Positions 1 to 11,352 of a stretch of DNA of 64,000 nucleotides are shown here, in pieces. The position numbers were made by a program, and so were the translations under genes. The notes below the pieces were generated by a model, which was not told the DNA's origin, did no database searches, and saw only the letters and a list, made by a program, of their open reading frames with translations. This stretch comes from Mansonella perstans (Eukaryota; Nematoda; Chromadorea; Rhabditida; Onchocercidae): the NCBI GenBank assembly GCA_037074765.1, contig JBAMDO010000152.1, positions 1-64,000 of the forward strand. Reading direction: 5' to 3'. Each line of letters opens with the position of its first letter. The stretch's first letter is position 1.

Positions 1-1111
1 GCTGAAAATGACGGCTACTAATGCCAGTTCATTTCAAGATTTCCCGCCAAAAGTTTAACACGAGACTACTCGTCTTCCGGAATATTCTATAGGGAAAGCT
101 TCAAAATAACTTATCACTTATTTTCTCTCAGTTAATTACTATCCACGCATCATATACGCATTTCACGTGCTCTTTCCATATGTGATTTCATGTGTCCATT
201 CCACATGCGCAAATGACCAACTCGTTATAACTAACCGTAAGAAAAAAAACTCAAAGTAACACCGCTACCACACTTTTTTTTTTGATCTTTCAAAATACAC
301 TTACACGTCTGTCTAATATATATCGCACACTTACGTTTAACACATTTCTAGAAGGCGGTAAAATTATGCGCAACACTTAACATATCCTTGATGTTATGAA
401 ATAGGTACAAATTTTTAAGGAGTAAATTCAAACTTAAAGAAGTTACAAATGAACATTTTGGTTAATCTCTCTGTAAGTAAAAAGAAAAAATAATCGTATG
501 AGACAAATTTCCAAAGGTTATTTTTAATTGAATATTCATCAAAATTTCGATTGAATAATTTTTAAAAAATTAAAAAATTCGTAAGTTTTGATAAAACAGA
601 AAAAAAATGTGTTCAGTGATGTTTGGTGGGCATAGTTTTTTTTTTTTTTTTTTTCGTTTGTATAAAATAATATTTGTTAAAAAAATTTGCAATAATATAA
701 GTTAAAAAGGTGTAGTTGTAAAAGAAAAGCAATTAAGTGTTGCGCATAATTTTACCGCCTTCTAAAAACGTGTTAAACGTAAGTGTGCGATATATATTAG
801 ACAGACGTGTAAGTGTATTTTGAAAGATCAAAAAAAAAGTGTGGTAGCGGTGTTACTTTGAGTTTTTTTTCTTACGGTTAGTTATAACGAGTTGGTCATT
901 TGCGCATGTGGAATGGACACATGAAATCACATATGGAAAGAGCACGTGAAATGCGTAGACGATGCGTGGATAGTAATTAACTGAGAGAAAATAAGTGATA
1001 AGTTATTTTGAAGCTTTCCCTATAGAATATTCCGGAAGACGAGTAGTCTCGTGTTAAACTTTTGGCGGGAAATCTTGAAATGAACTGGCATTAGTAGCCG
1101 TCATTTTCAGC
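1..1111. repeat. Large inverted repeat (foldback/MITE-like element)
   Basis: Positions 1-380 are an almost exact reverse complement of 733-1111. By eye I find only about four mismatches, two near 152-157 and two near 348-353. The spacer 381-732 is A+T-rich and contains a long T run at 637-654. No open frame of useful length lies inside, so this would be a non-autonomous element or a recently formed palindrome. The outer end of the left arm coincides with base 1 of the window, so the repeat may extend further left; its target-site duplication cannot be seen. Such near identity implies recent formation or gene conversion between the arms. Confidence 0.93.
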
Positions 1112-1926
1112 TTTTATTCTTTACGGCTGCTTGTAACGTGAATAATTGCTTGCGTGAGGTGAGGTCAGTAAGACATAAAACATAGCATTTTACGTGTAAC
1201 ATATCATTTTACACTATTAGCTCTCGATTGCTTATTCATTTTGTGGATATGTCTGCTCTCGACGTAAGATTTTGCACGTAGGCACTTGAAAAAATTTGGT
1301 GGGATATTTCAAATGATAAATCCATGTGATTTACTTAATGGGTAACGATGCATTTTTATGGCTTTTTCTTTTTGTACCATAGAAATGAGGGAGACGTGGC
1401 GTGACGTAACGTAATGTTTTACGTGATCTTTTTTTTGGTGAAATAAAAAGATAAATAGGGAAGTTTTAAAGGCATTGAAAATCGAGTAATTTTAGGCAAT
1501 GCTATCTCTTTTCCTTATTGACAATATTCTGAATCATAATTTGAGTTGTTTTATTATTTAATTAAATTCTTTTTTTTTTTTAAAGTAATGACACGAAACT
1601 AACATTTGTTTATCAAATGAAGAGGATAAAAAGTACAACGATTGATGCTAATCTAAGATACTTTCATTTCTATATTTTTCCTTACTTGCATTGAAATTTT
1701 CCAGTGATAAATTTGCCATAAGCTATTGCCGGGAAAGGAAAAGAAAATAATTAGCTATTTTCAGTACAAAATTATCGTAACATTAAAAATGATAGAAATA
1801 TTGAATATGGAATCACAATTCAGAACAGATTCAGGAATTACAATTTTGTGCACTTATATTAAAAATAACATCTTTGTTCAGTATTTCATTTAAGGCAATT
1901 TTGGAAGAACAAACGGATTATCAGCC
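1112..1926. other. Region upstream of the CPEB gene, no gene seen
   Basis: A+T-rich sequence between the inverted repeat and the first CPEB exon. It contains T runs and a cluster of ACGT-type motifs near 1390-1425. I see no convincing exon, but an additional 5' CPEB exon cannot be excluded because the CPEB model starts unusually close to its first RNA-binding domain. Confidence 0.5.
1917..1924 (+). promoter_or_regulatory. Possible trans-splice acceptor before CPEB ATG
   Basis: The sequence ATTATCAG ends two bases before the proposed ATG at 1927. An acceptor this close to a start codon is typical of spliced-leader addition in nematodes. It could equally be a cis acceptor joined to an unseen upstream exon. 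Confidence 0.4.
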
Positions 1927-4595
1927 ATGGACTGTTATAACATTTTTGAAAACGATAGTTTTGATGGTTGCGGTAAAGAATATTTTATCTCGAATTTTTT
2001 AATTAACAAATTGAATTTAGCAGCTTCCAACACACTCTACTGCTTGACTATAGTTTCAGACATCTTTTTGCTTCAGATACCTTATTTGTTCATAGAAAAA
2101 ATATCCTGAAGAAATATCTCCGAATCCTTCTATTGATTCATTCATAATAGAATGATATAGAATGTCGTATGATCATTGTTCTCCTCATTTGCTTCAAACT
2201 TCTGAAACTTTTTACGCAGAATTATAGGGAACTTCAACATAGTCGAGTGTGTTACATTCCAACTCATTATTAGAGTATTTAGTTTGAAATCAGAGAAAAT
2301 GTAATTAGTAACGTACAATTCAAAATATTGTTCCAAATCTTCTGGAATTGAGTGTTCATTCATAATTTGAAAAACTAATTACCAGGAACAGTCACAGAAA
2401 TGAAAAAGATCTGGAGCTGTGACAACAATGAGAATCAGATTGCGGTTCCAGATTTGGTGCAGCAAAGTTATTCAGGCAATGGGATTTTCTCTCGCAAAGT
2501 ATTTGTTGGCGGACTTCCACCTGATATAACTGCTGGTAAAGCTTCAGTTAAGCTTCAATTAATTCATATTTCATCGCTTTTTAATGTCTGTGCAAAAAAT
2601 TCTAAAAATTTTCATATCTATAAAATATCTTTGTCGTTTTCGATATTTTAGACTTAATTTCTTTGTTCTTCGAACAATTTGGAGCAAATGCAGTTGACTG
2701 GCCACATCGCAAATGTAGTGGAAGTGATACACCGCCAAACGGTTAATTCTTTGTTCATTGTGTCCTCTTAATGTTCTGCAAATTCTAAAAATACTTGAAA
2801 GCTCTTGACAATTTAATGTTTATTTGTTTTGTTATCCACTAAATAGATCTGATCAGCAAGGAAACTCAGTCCAGAACCTAATTTGAAAGAAAAAAGAAGA
2901 AAAATATTCTTATTGCGTACCAGGTTAGCATTTCAAAGTTACAAGAAAGCTGATTTCAGGATATGCTTTTGTGGTTTTCATCAGTGACCGCTCTGTCGAA
3001 TATCTCGTTAGCCAATGCATTTGCAAGCAAGGAAGACTGCACATTGTTTTGAAAAATGGTGAAAAAGATGTCAAAGCGGTTAGTTCACGATTTAAAGAGT
3101 TCAAAGGAGTAAACTTAATTAGTTAATTGAGCTGGAAAACTATAAACATTTGAAGCATAGCAAAATTACAGGTGCAAGTGAAACCTTGGACTCTTAGCAA
3201 TCAGATATATCGTGCGACGAATGCGCCACTACTATCTGATCGGTATTCTGTTTTCATCGGTGGTGTACCGCGTACAACAACTGCATGTCAGTTTGTCATA
3301 TCATAACTTCTTGCTAATTATGGCTTGAAATGAAACTTAATTCTTTAACGCTGTACTTTCGTAATTTATGTTAATAAATGCATCGTTTTTGTTCATTTAA
3401 CATTTTGAATGACTCCAACATCAGCTGGAGGAAATTTCTTTCAAGAAAAATTACAGTACCCTTTTGCAATTATACAATGCTGTCATCGCTTTCATCCTTG
3501 TCTGAAATAATTTTTGTAGAAGAATAAACAATTTTCTTCTTTATTTCTTAAAAACAATTCAGTTTCTATATAGTCTTAGACTCCGAGGTTAGTATAAGTG
3601 GTATGCTGTCTTGTGTTTGAATTCAACATTAATTGAATACTGTTGAATAATGATTTGAAATATTATTTTATATTTCAGCGGAACTTGCAATGCTGCTTGA
3701 GCAGACTATCGGTGATGTTGCATATGTTTCTTTGAAGGTTGATGTTGAGACAAAATATCCGAAAGGAGCAGCACAAGTAATTTTCGATAGTCGTCAATCC
3801 TACTTAACAGCGATTGCAATGCATCTGATAACATTAACAACAATTGATCAGGCGAAACAGGTGAGTTCATTTTTCCAAATTTTCATATGTAATAATTGTA
3901 AAATGGAAGCCTAAATGTGACGATTGCGGGAGAAAGATGAGAAACGAAATTAGCTCCTTTTAAAATTGCAGCATAAAATTTCAGATAGAGATAAAGCCAT
4001 ATCTGATGGATTGTGCTCAATGTGAGATTTGCAATCTGGCTGATGCTCGGTATTTATGTCCAGAACTTTGCTGCCTTATGTATCTCTGCGAACCGTGCTG
4101 GATTGAGGTGCACAAACAACGCGGCTTGCTACATCATAAACCGATGACCAAAACGAAGCCACGAAGCCCAATGAGAAATATTTCGAACTGTCTCAATGCA
4201 TTACCTTTTTTCAATCCATCATTTGATCATCAGAATCACACTCACAATTGTCTTCTTTCAAATAATCAGCAACAGCCATGCCATTGCAGTAAGTTTGAAT
4301 TTCTGAACATATTGAATTCGAGACATTCAGGCAGTGTGATTCAGTGTGACTTAAATTATCCGTTATTTTTATGTCGTTGTGGCAGGAAGGACGGATAGAT
4401 ATATGCAGTGATCGTTAGAAGTTATACTTTTATTAGTTAATGCGCAAATATGCCTACAATAATACAATTTGATTACTGTTATATTCGTATCTGTCGTTTA
4501 TTTCAGAAGTCAGCGAAACGCTTCCACTGCAACGTTTGCTGCAGCAGTACATTACGCAAGCAAACCTTCCATTATCTCGCTCTACGTTCATTTGA
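1927..4595 (+). CDS. CPEB: CPEB-family cytoplasmic polyadenylation element-binding protein
   Basis: CPEB proteins bind U-rich elements in 3' UTRs and control poly(A) length and translation, chiefly in germ cells. Eight exons join in frame: 1927-1972, 2386-2535, 2652-2741, 2960-3078, 3172-3286, 3679-3860, 3985-4288, 4507-4595, giving 364 residues. RRM1 has RNP2 VFVGGL (54-59) and RNP1 GYAFVVF (96-102). RRM2 has SVFIGGVP (161-168) and KGAAQVIF (202-209). A C-terminal ZZ-type zinc domain follows (about 244-287) with C247, C250, C259, C264, C269, C272, H277 and H285 as likely ligands. The pairing of tandem RRMs with this zinc domain is diagnostic. Only about 50 residues precede RRM1, whereas CPEBs usually carry a few hundred residues there, so either upstream exons are missing from this model or this is a short form. 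I cannot assign it to FOG-1 or to a particular CPB paralogue. Confidence 0.9.
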
Positions 4596-5118
4596 ATAAT
4601 TTCATTAATTATTTGACTGCTTTGTGAATAGAAATTATGAAATGTTCACCTTGTCCCTTAATTTTCTTCTCCTTTCTACTGATTAGTGAAGTGCTATTGT
4701 TTCCTACTAAGTGTGAATTATTTGGATTTTCTTTTCACACATGATTTGAATGTTTAATTCGTACTGTATTAAAATGTTTTAATTTGTATTACATACAATT
4801 TGTGTATTGTTTTACGTGAACTACATCCCTGTTTAATTATATCCGCTGTTTCACCTGAATTTTCGTTGTAATTATTCTCTTCGTTGTGAATATGTTTTAA
4901 GAATTTAAAATTGTTTATTTTCATCTTCTGTGAGCAGATTTTGTTTTCTTCAAATTGTGTATACTTGTTGTTAAAAGTTTTGTTTTTTTGTTTTTTGTTA
5001 TAATTATCGCATTATTATTTTAATCTAAGTTTCGGAAACGGTAGCATATACTGATTTCAAAATAAGATACGCTTCTCGTCAAATTTTTTAGGTTTAGATA
5101 TTGGAATGTGAAATTCAT

Positions 5119-5493
5119 CTAATTTTGGCTGCAATTCGGTAAAAAATCCGATAAAAGCTGCATCATATCGTCAATTGCACCATTTTCTTGATTCGGATGT
5201 CTGTAACTTTGTAAATCACCATAACCTAAATCATCAACCATAAGGATCACGATATTAGGTCGTTGCGGTGTCGCTGGTTCTGGTGATCGCATCTCACGAC
5301 GAAAAGCACATGCGAATACTCTTTGTTCCAGTACCAATCCGAGAGTATATAATATTACTGTCCAAAAGCCAGGTAACCAGCTCACAGAAAACCCTTTGGA
5401 AAATGATTCAGAAGGACCAATAGCGAGTCGAACCAGGAATTCGAAAAAAACCAGCAAAGATTTCACACTAATTTCTTCTTTCTCTTCTCCCAT
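5119..5493 (-). pseudogene. N-terminal fragment of a sulfatase
   Basis: Sulfatases hydrolyse sulfate esters in the secretory pathway or lysosome. This single open frame of 124 residues begins MGEEKEE, has a hydrophobic stretch (about 36-56) that could be a signal anchor, and then the sulfatase N-terminal signature PNIVILMVDDLGYGDL at about 80-95, including the paired Asp metal ligands. The next family element, the C-x-P/S-x-R formylglycine site, is absent: the frame runs to a stop after DDMM and I see no further exon downstream on this strand before the convergent CPEB gene. It is therefore most likely a truncated relic, or a first exon whose partners lie elsewhere. A stretch near 6155-6190 resembles its last 30 bases. 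Confidence 0.6.
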
Positions 5494-8423
5494 TGGGAGT
5501 GTCGCGAACGATCATATCGCGAAACCGCCAATGAACCGATAATTCAAATTGCAGATAAACGTTAATGACATTATGAAGCATTCAATTACTTCCTATATCT
5601 TTGTTGTGATCTAAAGTTACATTCTTTTGTATACATGTAAATCCTATTCTGTTACCGTATCGCTTCAAAAATGACGTTGTTGTAAATCCTCTGTTGATCA
5701 CCATAAATGATTCCCTCCTTTATCATTTGATCTTATGATCCTTCTATTAAGCCATTATTCCCTCCTCCTCTATTACTATATATAGATTGTCAATCCTCCA
5801 ACTGAGGATTCATTTGTTTCTTCATTTATTTACTCACTTATGTCCTTATTTCAATTTTTTTCTTCTACATTAAATATTTACGTTCGCGTTTTCAAAATGC
5901 TTTTAATTGAGTTCGCGTTTGTTAATATTTTTAATAAAAGTATAATTACCCAAGTTTGAGACTCCCATAACTCAATCCAACCCCACTAGATCTAAACGTT
6001 GGATAATATTAGCTAACAATCGATCTCTCACAAGAAGTTCACGATAAAATGATAAAATCCTGTCGTTACTATAACATTGGGAAGTTACAGAAGTTGCAGA
6101 AAGTTTCAATTTAATTCCACATTAGAGCTACTAAATTGAGAAAGCATTCGACGTAGTACGATTCGGGAGAAAACCGATAAAAGTTGCAGATAGTCAGATT
6201 TCATAAGAGAAGATGCCAAAAAAGCATTTTAAGCTCATGAATTTTGAAGATTTTGGAAAAAATCTGAAGTCTATGAAGTAACAGTTTCCTATCGAAGTTT
6301 GTATTTCCCATTAAAAATTGAATCATTTAAGTAAATTCTAATCACTTGGTGTCTTTTTTTTGAAATTCAAATTTATTTTCACAATTTGGACATAAATTCT
6401 GTGAAGCAACAGTAACAATAAACTTTGATGAAGATATAACAATAATTAATGATAGGAAATAAGCGATGAAAATTATTGGCCAAAAGTATATGCTGATTTC
6501 AGGATAATATTTGTGAGAATTGCTGCACCTGGCAAAACGTGAATGATCAATTATCTCATAAATAATAAGACCGGAGCCTGTTTCTGTGATGTCTAAAGCA
6601 TGAAGTCTTATTCTTAAACCTGAAATCTAATTCTTGCTAGAATAATAGTTTACGGCTAAATTGCTTCAATACCTGAAGCCTAATTCTTGTTAGAATAGTA
6701 GTTTACGATTGAATTGCTTCAATACAATTCAACGTTAATCTCTTTCATGTCAACGATAATCTGTATATTAGAGATAAGCTGTATATTGTATATAGGCTTC
6801 AGGCTTATCCAGGATTTTTTAGTTGCAATTAAGTGCTTCCAATAAATCTAGAACTAAATCTATAGCTCTATTTTTAAATGTTTTTTTTTTCTACCTTTTT
6901 GAAGAATATAGAAATATGCTAATTGTATATCGAAAAAGGGTCAAGTTCATTAATATATTTGAATTGCTTATCAAAATCGGAAAAAAAATATATATATTAT
7001 ATATTATATTCTGGAACAGAAGAATATATACGTGTATATATAATGCGTTTTACTTTTAAGAGTACCCTATTTCTTTAGGCATATCTGAAATGAAGTTTAG
7101 TATAACTGAGCATCCAAAGATTCAAAATTTAAAGAATGAATCATTTTTTTGATGAACTCCACATAGCATTTTTTTTTCCTTCTTTTCTCAAAAACTAAAA
7201 ATTCTAGAATGTCATGCTGTTAAGATTTCCAGGGGAAATGGATTAAATCGATTAGTGTGAAATTTAGATCACACCACAAACATATCTCCGGTACAGTACC
7301 AATTTTCCTTAGGGCTGCAACTTACTATTCTCCTCAAATGATAATGTAACAAAATGCCGTAAAAAGGTGAATTGGGTCTTAGATATGATCTGAACTAAAG
7401 TGATGTAGTAGCTCATGGTAAAAAAAGAAATATGTAATTTGGAGGATTATTTTCAAACAGTTTCTTCACCAACTTCTACTATTGAAGAAACATAAAACAC
7501 ATTGGGACAGTTGTTTAATTCAGTCTGCTTTGTAGAACCGAGAAATTCGAGTTGGATGGCAAACGTTCATTTAGGAATCGAAGATGGCACGTTCTTTTAA
7601 TTAAGTACACCAAACTTTAGCTGTAAAATCGGCTAAATTCTAGTTATAATAAAATCCAACAATTTTATTGTTAATGTCATTAGATGTTCTAAAAGTAAGT
7701 CGTTATATACTGAATGTCTTCATATAGTAGTGTATAAATACCCTAAAACTTCATTCAGCAGGATTATATGTTTTGTGGATCTGGATACATGATTAAGATA
7801 AGATTACTGTAAAACTTTAAATCAGCGAACATGGTTGATTATTAAAAAAATAAATGCAATATCGCAAAGTTACACTGAGATGTAGCAATGTGTGATTTGT
7901 TGAGTCGAACTGCTAATCAACTAAATGGAATAGAAAAGCATAAAATCAGGCTGATATGTAATTGATACTTATTACAGAACAACCGAAATATCTTTAAAAA
8001 AAAAAAAAAAAAACTGAATTACCAATATGAAGAAACAAGAACCAATTGCTCAGAAATTAAGAATATAATTAAAGCAAATAGTTATTTAAATGTAGCAAAT
8101 AATTCAGTATGCTGACGTTAAATTTAAAAGAAAAAAAGAAACGAAGATAATTCTTTTGTATATCTTTGCTACAACACTACTAAAGATAACGAGAAAATGA
8201 AATCAACATTTAAAAACAATCAAGAATGTAACTGCATACTTGTCATCGTAAAATATTGAACAAAGAAAAATAAAGAAAATGAGACACATCAAAGAACATG
8301 AATATAAACTTATTAATCGGCAAATGAATGATAAAAGTAAGATGAGAAAAGCTTAACAATAATTTTTCATTCAGAAAGACGATAATGAACTATGATAAGC
8401 TGTATCTACACTCGTAAATATGT
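5494..8423. other. Gene-poor A+T-rich stretch
   Basis: About 2.9 kb with no exon I can support on either strand. It holds homopolymer runs, TA-rich patches near 6985-7045, and the 53-bp tandem duplication listed separately. Confidence 0.6.
6618..6723. repeat. 53-bp tandem duplication
   Basis: Two head-to-tail copies, 6618-6670 and 6671-6723, both starting ACCTGAA and ending TTGCTTCAAT, with a handful of substitutions. No coding frame is associated with it. Confidence 0.85.
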
Positions 8424-9570
8424 CTACTGAAGTGTATTCTCTGCCATAAGATGTCTGATAGAATCATTCTTTCGTACTGAGGCAAATAATTCGTCATCGC
8501 TATCCTCAGAATCAGTATGATCCGAAACAAATTGTTTCGCTGGTAAAATATTATATTGTCGAATATACATTTCGCTATTCTTAACTCTATAATGCACAGA
8601 GATCAATATTCATCACAAACATATACTTTTAATTTCATTGCTTTAATCATGATAACACCATTGTTATCAATTCAGAAATATGCATTATTTTGTAAACTGC
8701 AATACAATTGTTACCTTAGAATTTTGATGACAACTGTAAGCTTAAAATTTTGATAACAATAGTTAAATTATCAAAATTTTAGAATTTCGATTGACAACTG
8801 TTACCTTAAAATTTTGTTGACAATCCAAATTCCAATAATCATTACAAGAAGACCTATTACCAATAAAAACCTGTAATAAATTAACTATTGGAAAAAATCA
8901 TTCATTCAATGGTCCCTCAATCTTTTCTTGACTAGAGAGACCAATTTCATTTCTATCAAATTATATATAGGAAATTATAAGGTTCAAAACAAGAAAAAAA
9001 AATTTTGTTCATTTGAAAATAACCTTTAATCAAAACTTTTGACACATATCAATTAAACTTTCAACATATTAATTAAATGTGCATTGTATCGTTATTCCTC
9101 TCATAGCATATTTTAGTTTGCATGAATTGTGTGAATCAACATGAATCATCGGTTGAAAATTGCCCTATCAATCTAACTAATGGATTTACAATTTGATTTG
9201 CCTTTTACTTTTACAGTTCTGATTATTCTATGCACATCAGAATATACAAATATGCAATGCAATTTAGTTTATTTTCATATGGAGAAATAATTGACTATAA
9301 ATAAATATTGTTGACGGGCCTAAATTCTATGATTATCATAGTATTCTCGATACTATTAGTATTCTCGATGCTATTACCGTATTGTCATGTATCAGCGATA
9401 GATATTAAATTAAGTTTAAGTTTATTAATAATAGTGATATTACAAATGATACATGTATAATACCTGTATATGGCGTTCTTGTCCATATCAAAGGCTCCCT
9501 GCTTGTGTAATACTATCGACGGAGATGTATTCATGACAGTACGCGTTATGTTCATAACAGATGTATACAT
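8424..9570 (-). CDS. Unrecognised small two-exon protein
   Basis: I do not recognise this family. Exon 1 is 9570-9464 and exon 2 is 8586-8424; the GT at 9463 and AG at 8587 give matching phase (two bases plus one), producing 89 residues. The first part contains HKQGAFDMDKNAIYR (about 22-36). The second part is coding-like and ends in an acidic serine tract DSEDSDDELF followed by SVRKNDSIRHLM and a short tail to the stop. Start choice is uncertain because three ATGs lie in frame within the first 13 codons. The gene is divergent from HYPK, 270 bp away, and its 877-bp intron carries a short tandem repeat. Support is the exact phase match across an intron and the biased composition; no homologue was tested. 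Confidence 0.42.
8704..8825. repeat. About 26-bp imperfect tandem repeat with AAATTTTGAT core
   Basis: Four degenerate units of the form ACAACTGTTACCTTAAAATT then TTGATG lie head to tail, with one longer insertion. They sit in the intron of the small minus-strand gene and cover about 120 bp. Confidence 0.7.
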
Positions 9571-9592
9571 CTCATAAGAAAAATTTTAAGCT

Positions 9593-9680
9593 TTACGTCA
9601 AATCTTGCGACAAGCTACACGTCACGTCTGCCGAATCAATCACACGTCACATCTTCCGACCAACCACCATACGTCACGCC
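9593..9680. promoter_or_regulatory. ACGTCA (CRE-like) tandem array in a shared promoter
   Basis: ACGTCA occurs at 9595, 9619, 9644 and 9671, each within a roughly 25-bp repeated unit (ACGTCA, then M-R-TCT-K-S-CGA). ACGTCA is the core half-site of CREB/ATF-type bZIP factors, and several copies extend to CACGTCA. The array lies in the 270 bp between the small minus-strand gene and HYPK, so it probably serves as a bidirectional promoter. The regulatory role is inferred from motif and position. Confidence 0.55.
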
Positions 9681-9840
9681 ATCTTAATAGCAGCAGCCAT
9701 TTTATTAAACAATTTCTTAAATAGGCAAATTCGTTTCTCGGTGACATTATCTTATATTGCAAAATTCTCGGTTACATTCTCGAATTAGTCGTGAATAATT
9801 TGATGGCGGATTGCGCGTTTTTATTTTGACCTATTAATTG

Positions 9841-10805
9841 ATGGATAAAATAATTATAGAAATGAGAGAGAAAGAAAAGAACGAACAAAATGGGGTCGAA
9901 GATCAGACTGATCGAGTAGCTAAAGATACATCAAAAAGTAAAGATTGGGCTGCTGCTGATCTTGAAAAGGTTTTGTTGCTCTTACTTTTTTAGTATGTTA
10001 ATTAAAAGTATTTACAAATTACAAATACATCAATTAGGAGGTTATCATTTCTTTTACAGGTCACTGATTTCAATGAAGATAACGATACTGGTCGAGAAGT
10101 ATCAAATGAAAAACTCGACAGTTTAATTAGTGGACCTAGTGGACCGATAAGAGGAAGTGGAAAAGTTGTAAATGTAAGGAAAGAGGACGTATTGCTTATT
10201 GTAAGTTACAACACTACAATTTAATCTTATCATTTGTATAAGAGGTTAAGCTGATAATTTTGCTTGATATTTTGATTATTTTAATAATTAGATTAGATTT
10301 ATCAAAAAGCTAAAATTTTGATTATTTTACTTGATAATTTGCTTGATTTATTTTGACATTTTTTATAATTATGAATAAGTTGATAAATTTAATTATTCCT
10401 AACTAATACGTAGTTTTTATCAGCTCAGTTTTTGTTTTTATTTTATATGTTTTTATTAGTTTTATATATAAAAAGGAAAACTTTATGTTGTCGTGAAATT
10501 GAATTAGCACAATTTGATGAATCGCAGTTTACGTCATTCTTTATCGAATATATATGAAACTTTGAGTAGTAGTTAAATCGAAGATAAAATTTGCGAAAAT
10601 GATACGTGCAGAAATGCAAAGACTATTTTACAAGTCGTAACTTAGTTTCCACCTGAATTTCTGTTTCTTCCAAAATTTGTAGTGCAATAAAAAAAAGTTG
10701 TTGCAGATGGATGAACTAGAATTGCCCAAAATTCGAGCGGAGAAGAAGCTCATTGAGCACAATGGCGATATTATAGCTGCAGCAAAGGATCTTCTAGGCT
10801 TCTAA
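9841..10805 (+). CDS. HYPK: HYPK-like chaperone/NatA-associated protein
   Basis: HYPK associates with the ribosome and the NatA N-terminal acetyltransferase and modulates co-translational acetylation and protein folding. Three exons, 9841-9969, 10060-10200 and 10707-10805, encode 122 residues in frame. The N-terminal half is charged and probably disordered. The C-terminal part (about 78-122) matches the NAC-alpha/HYPK UBA-like domain: VNVRKEDV, then DELELPKIRAEKKL, then EHNGDIIAAAKDLLGF, ending one residue after the helix. Length matches the family. It is convergent with the KLHL20-type gene and shares its promoter region with the small minus-strand gene. Confidence 0.88.
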
Positions 10806-11352
10806 AATTGTCGAAAATCTAACCAAAAACAATGTTGCTTATTATTTCATCTCAATTGGAATTCATTAATCTACTGCAATCAATTATATCCCTTGCATAC
10901 TTTAAAATAGATCCGCTCATAAATCTTACAAAATTTTCCAATTTTCTAGAAATGAACTAATCCTTTTGTCATTGCAATGATACATTTTTGTAGAGAGATT
11001 TTATGTTACAAAGCATCTGGCTAATTTGCTCAAACAGATCTGTAAAAGCTTACAAATACACTGTTTCAAGTTCAATGATGTTAACACACTGAAACTCATG
11101 CCGTTTCCCTCTTAATATGATAGAATCCTTATAAAAATATAAATCTCATGATTTACTTCATCTGCTTTATGTTTGGTTTATCTATAACTTGTGAGACCAA
11201 TGCTGATATAATTTATTAAAATAAACAACAAATATAATATGAACAGACTTTATGTACGAATCAATACAGAATCACAATTCTTGAATTTTTATGGATCATG
11301 GTGCATGAGTCAGTTCTTTGACCAATTCTGAACTGTACGAAAATCCGAAAAT

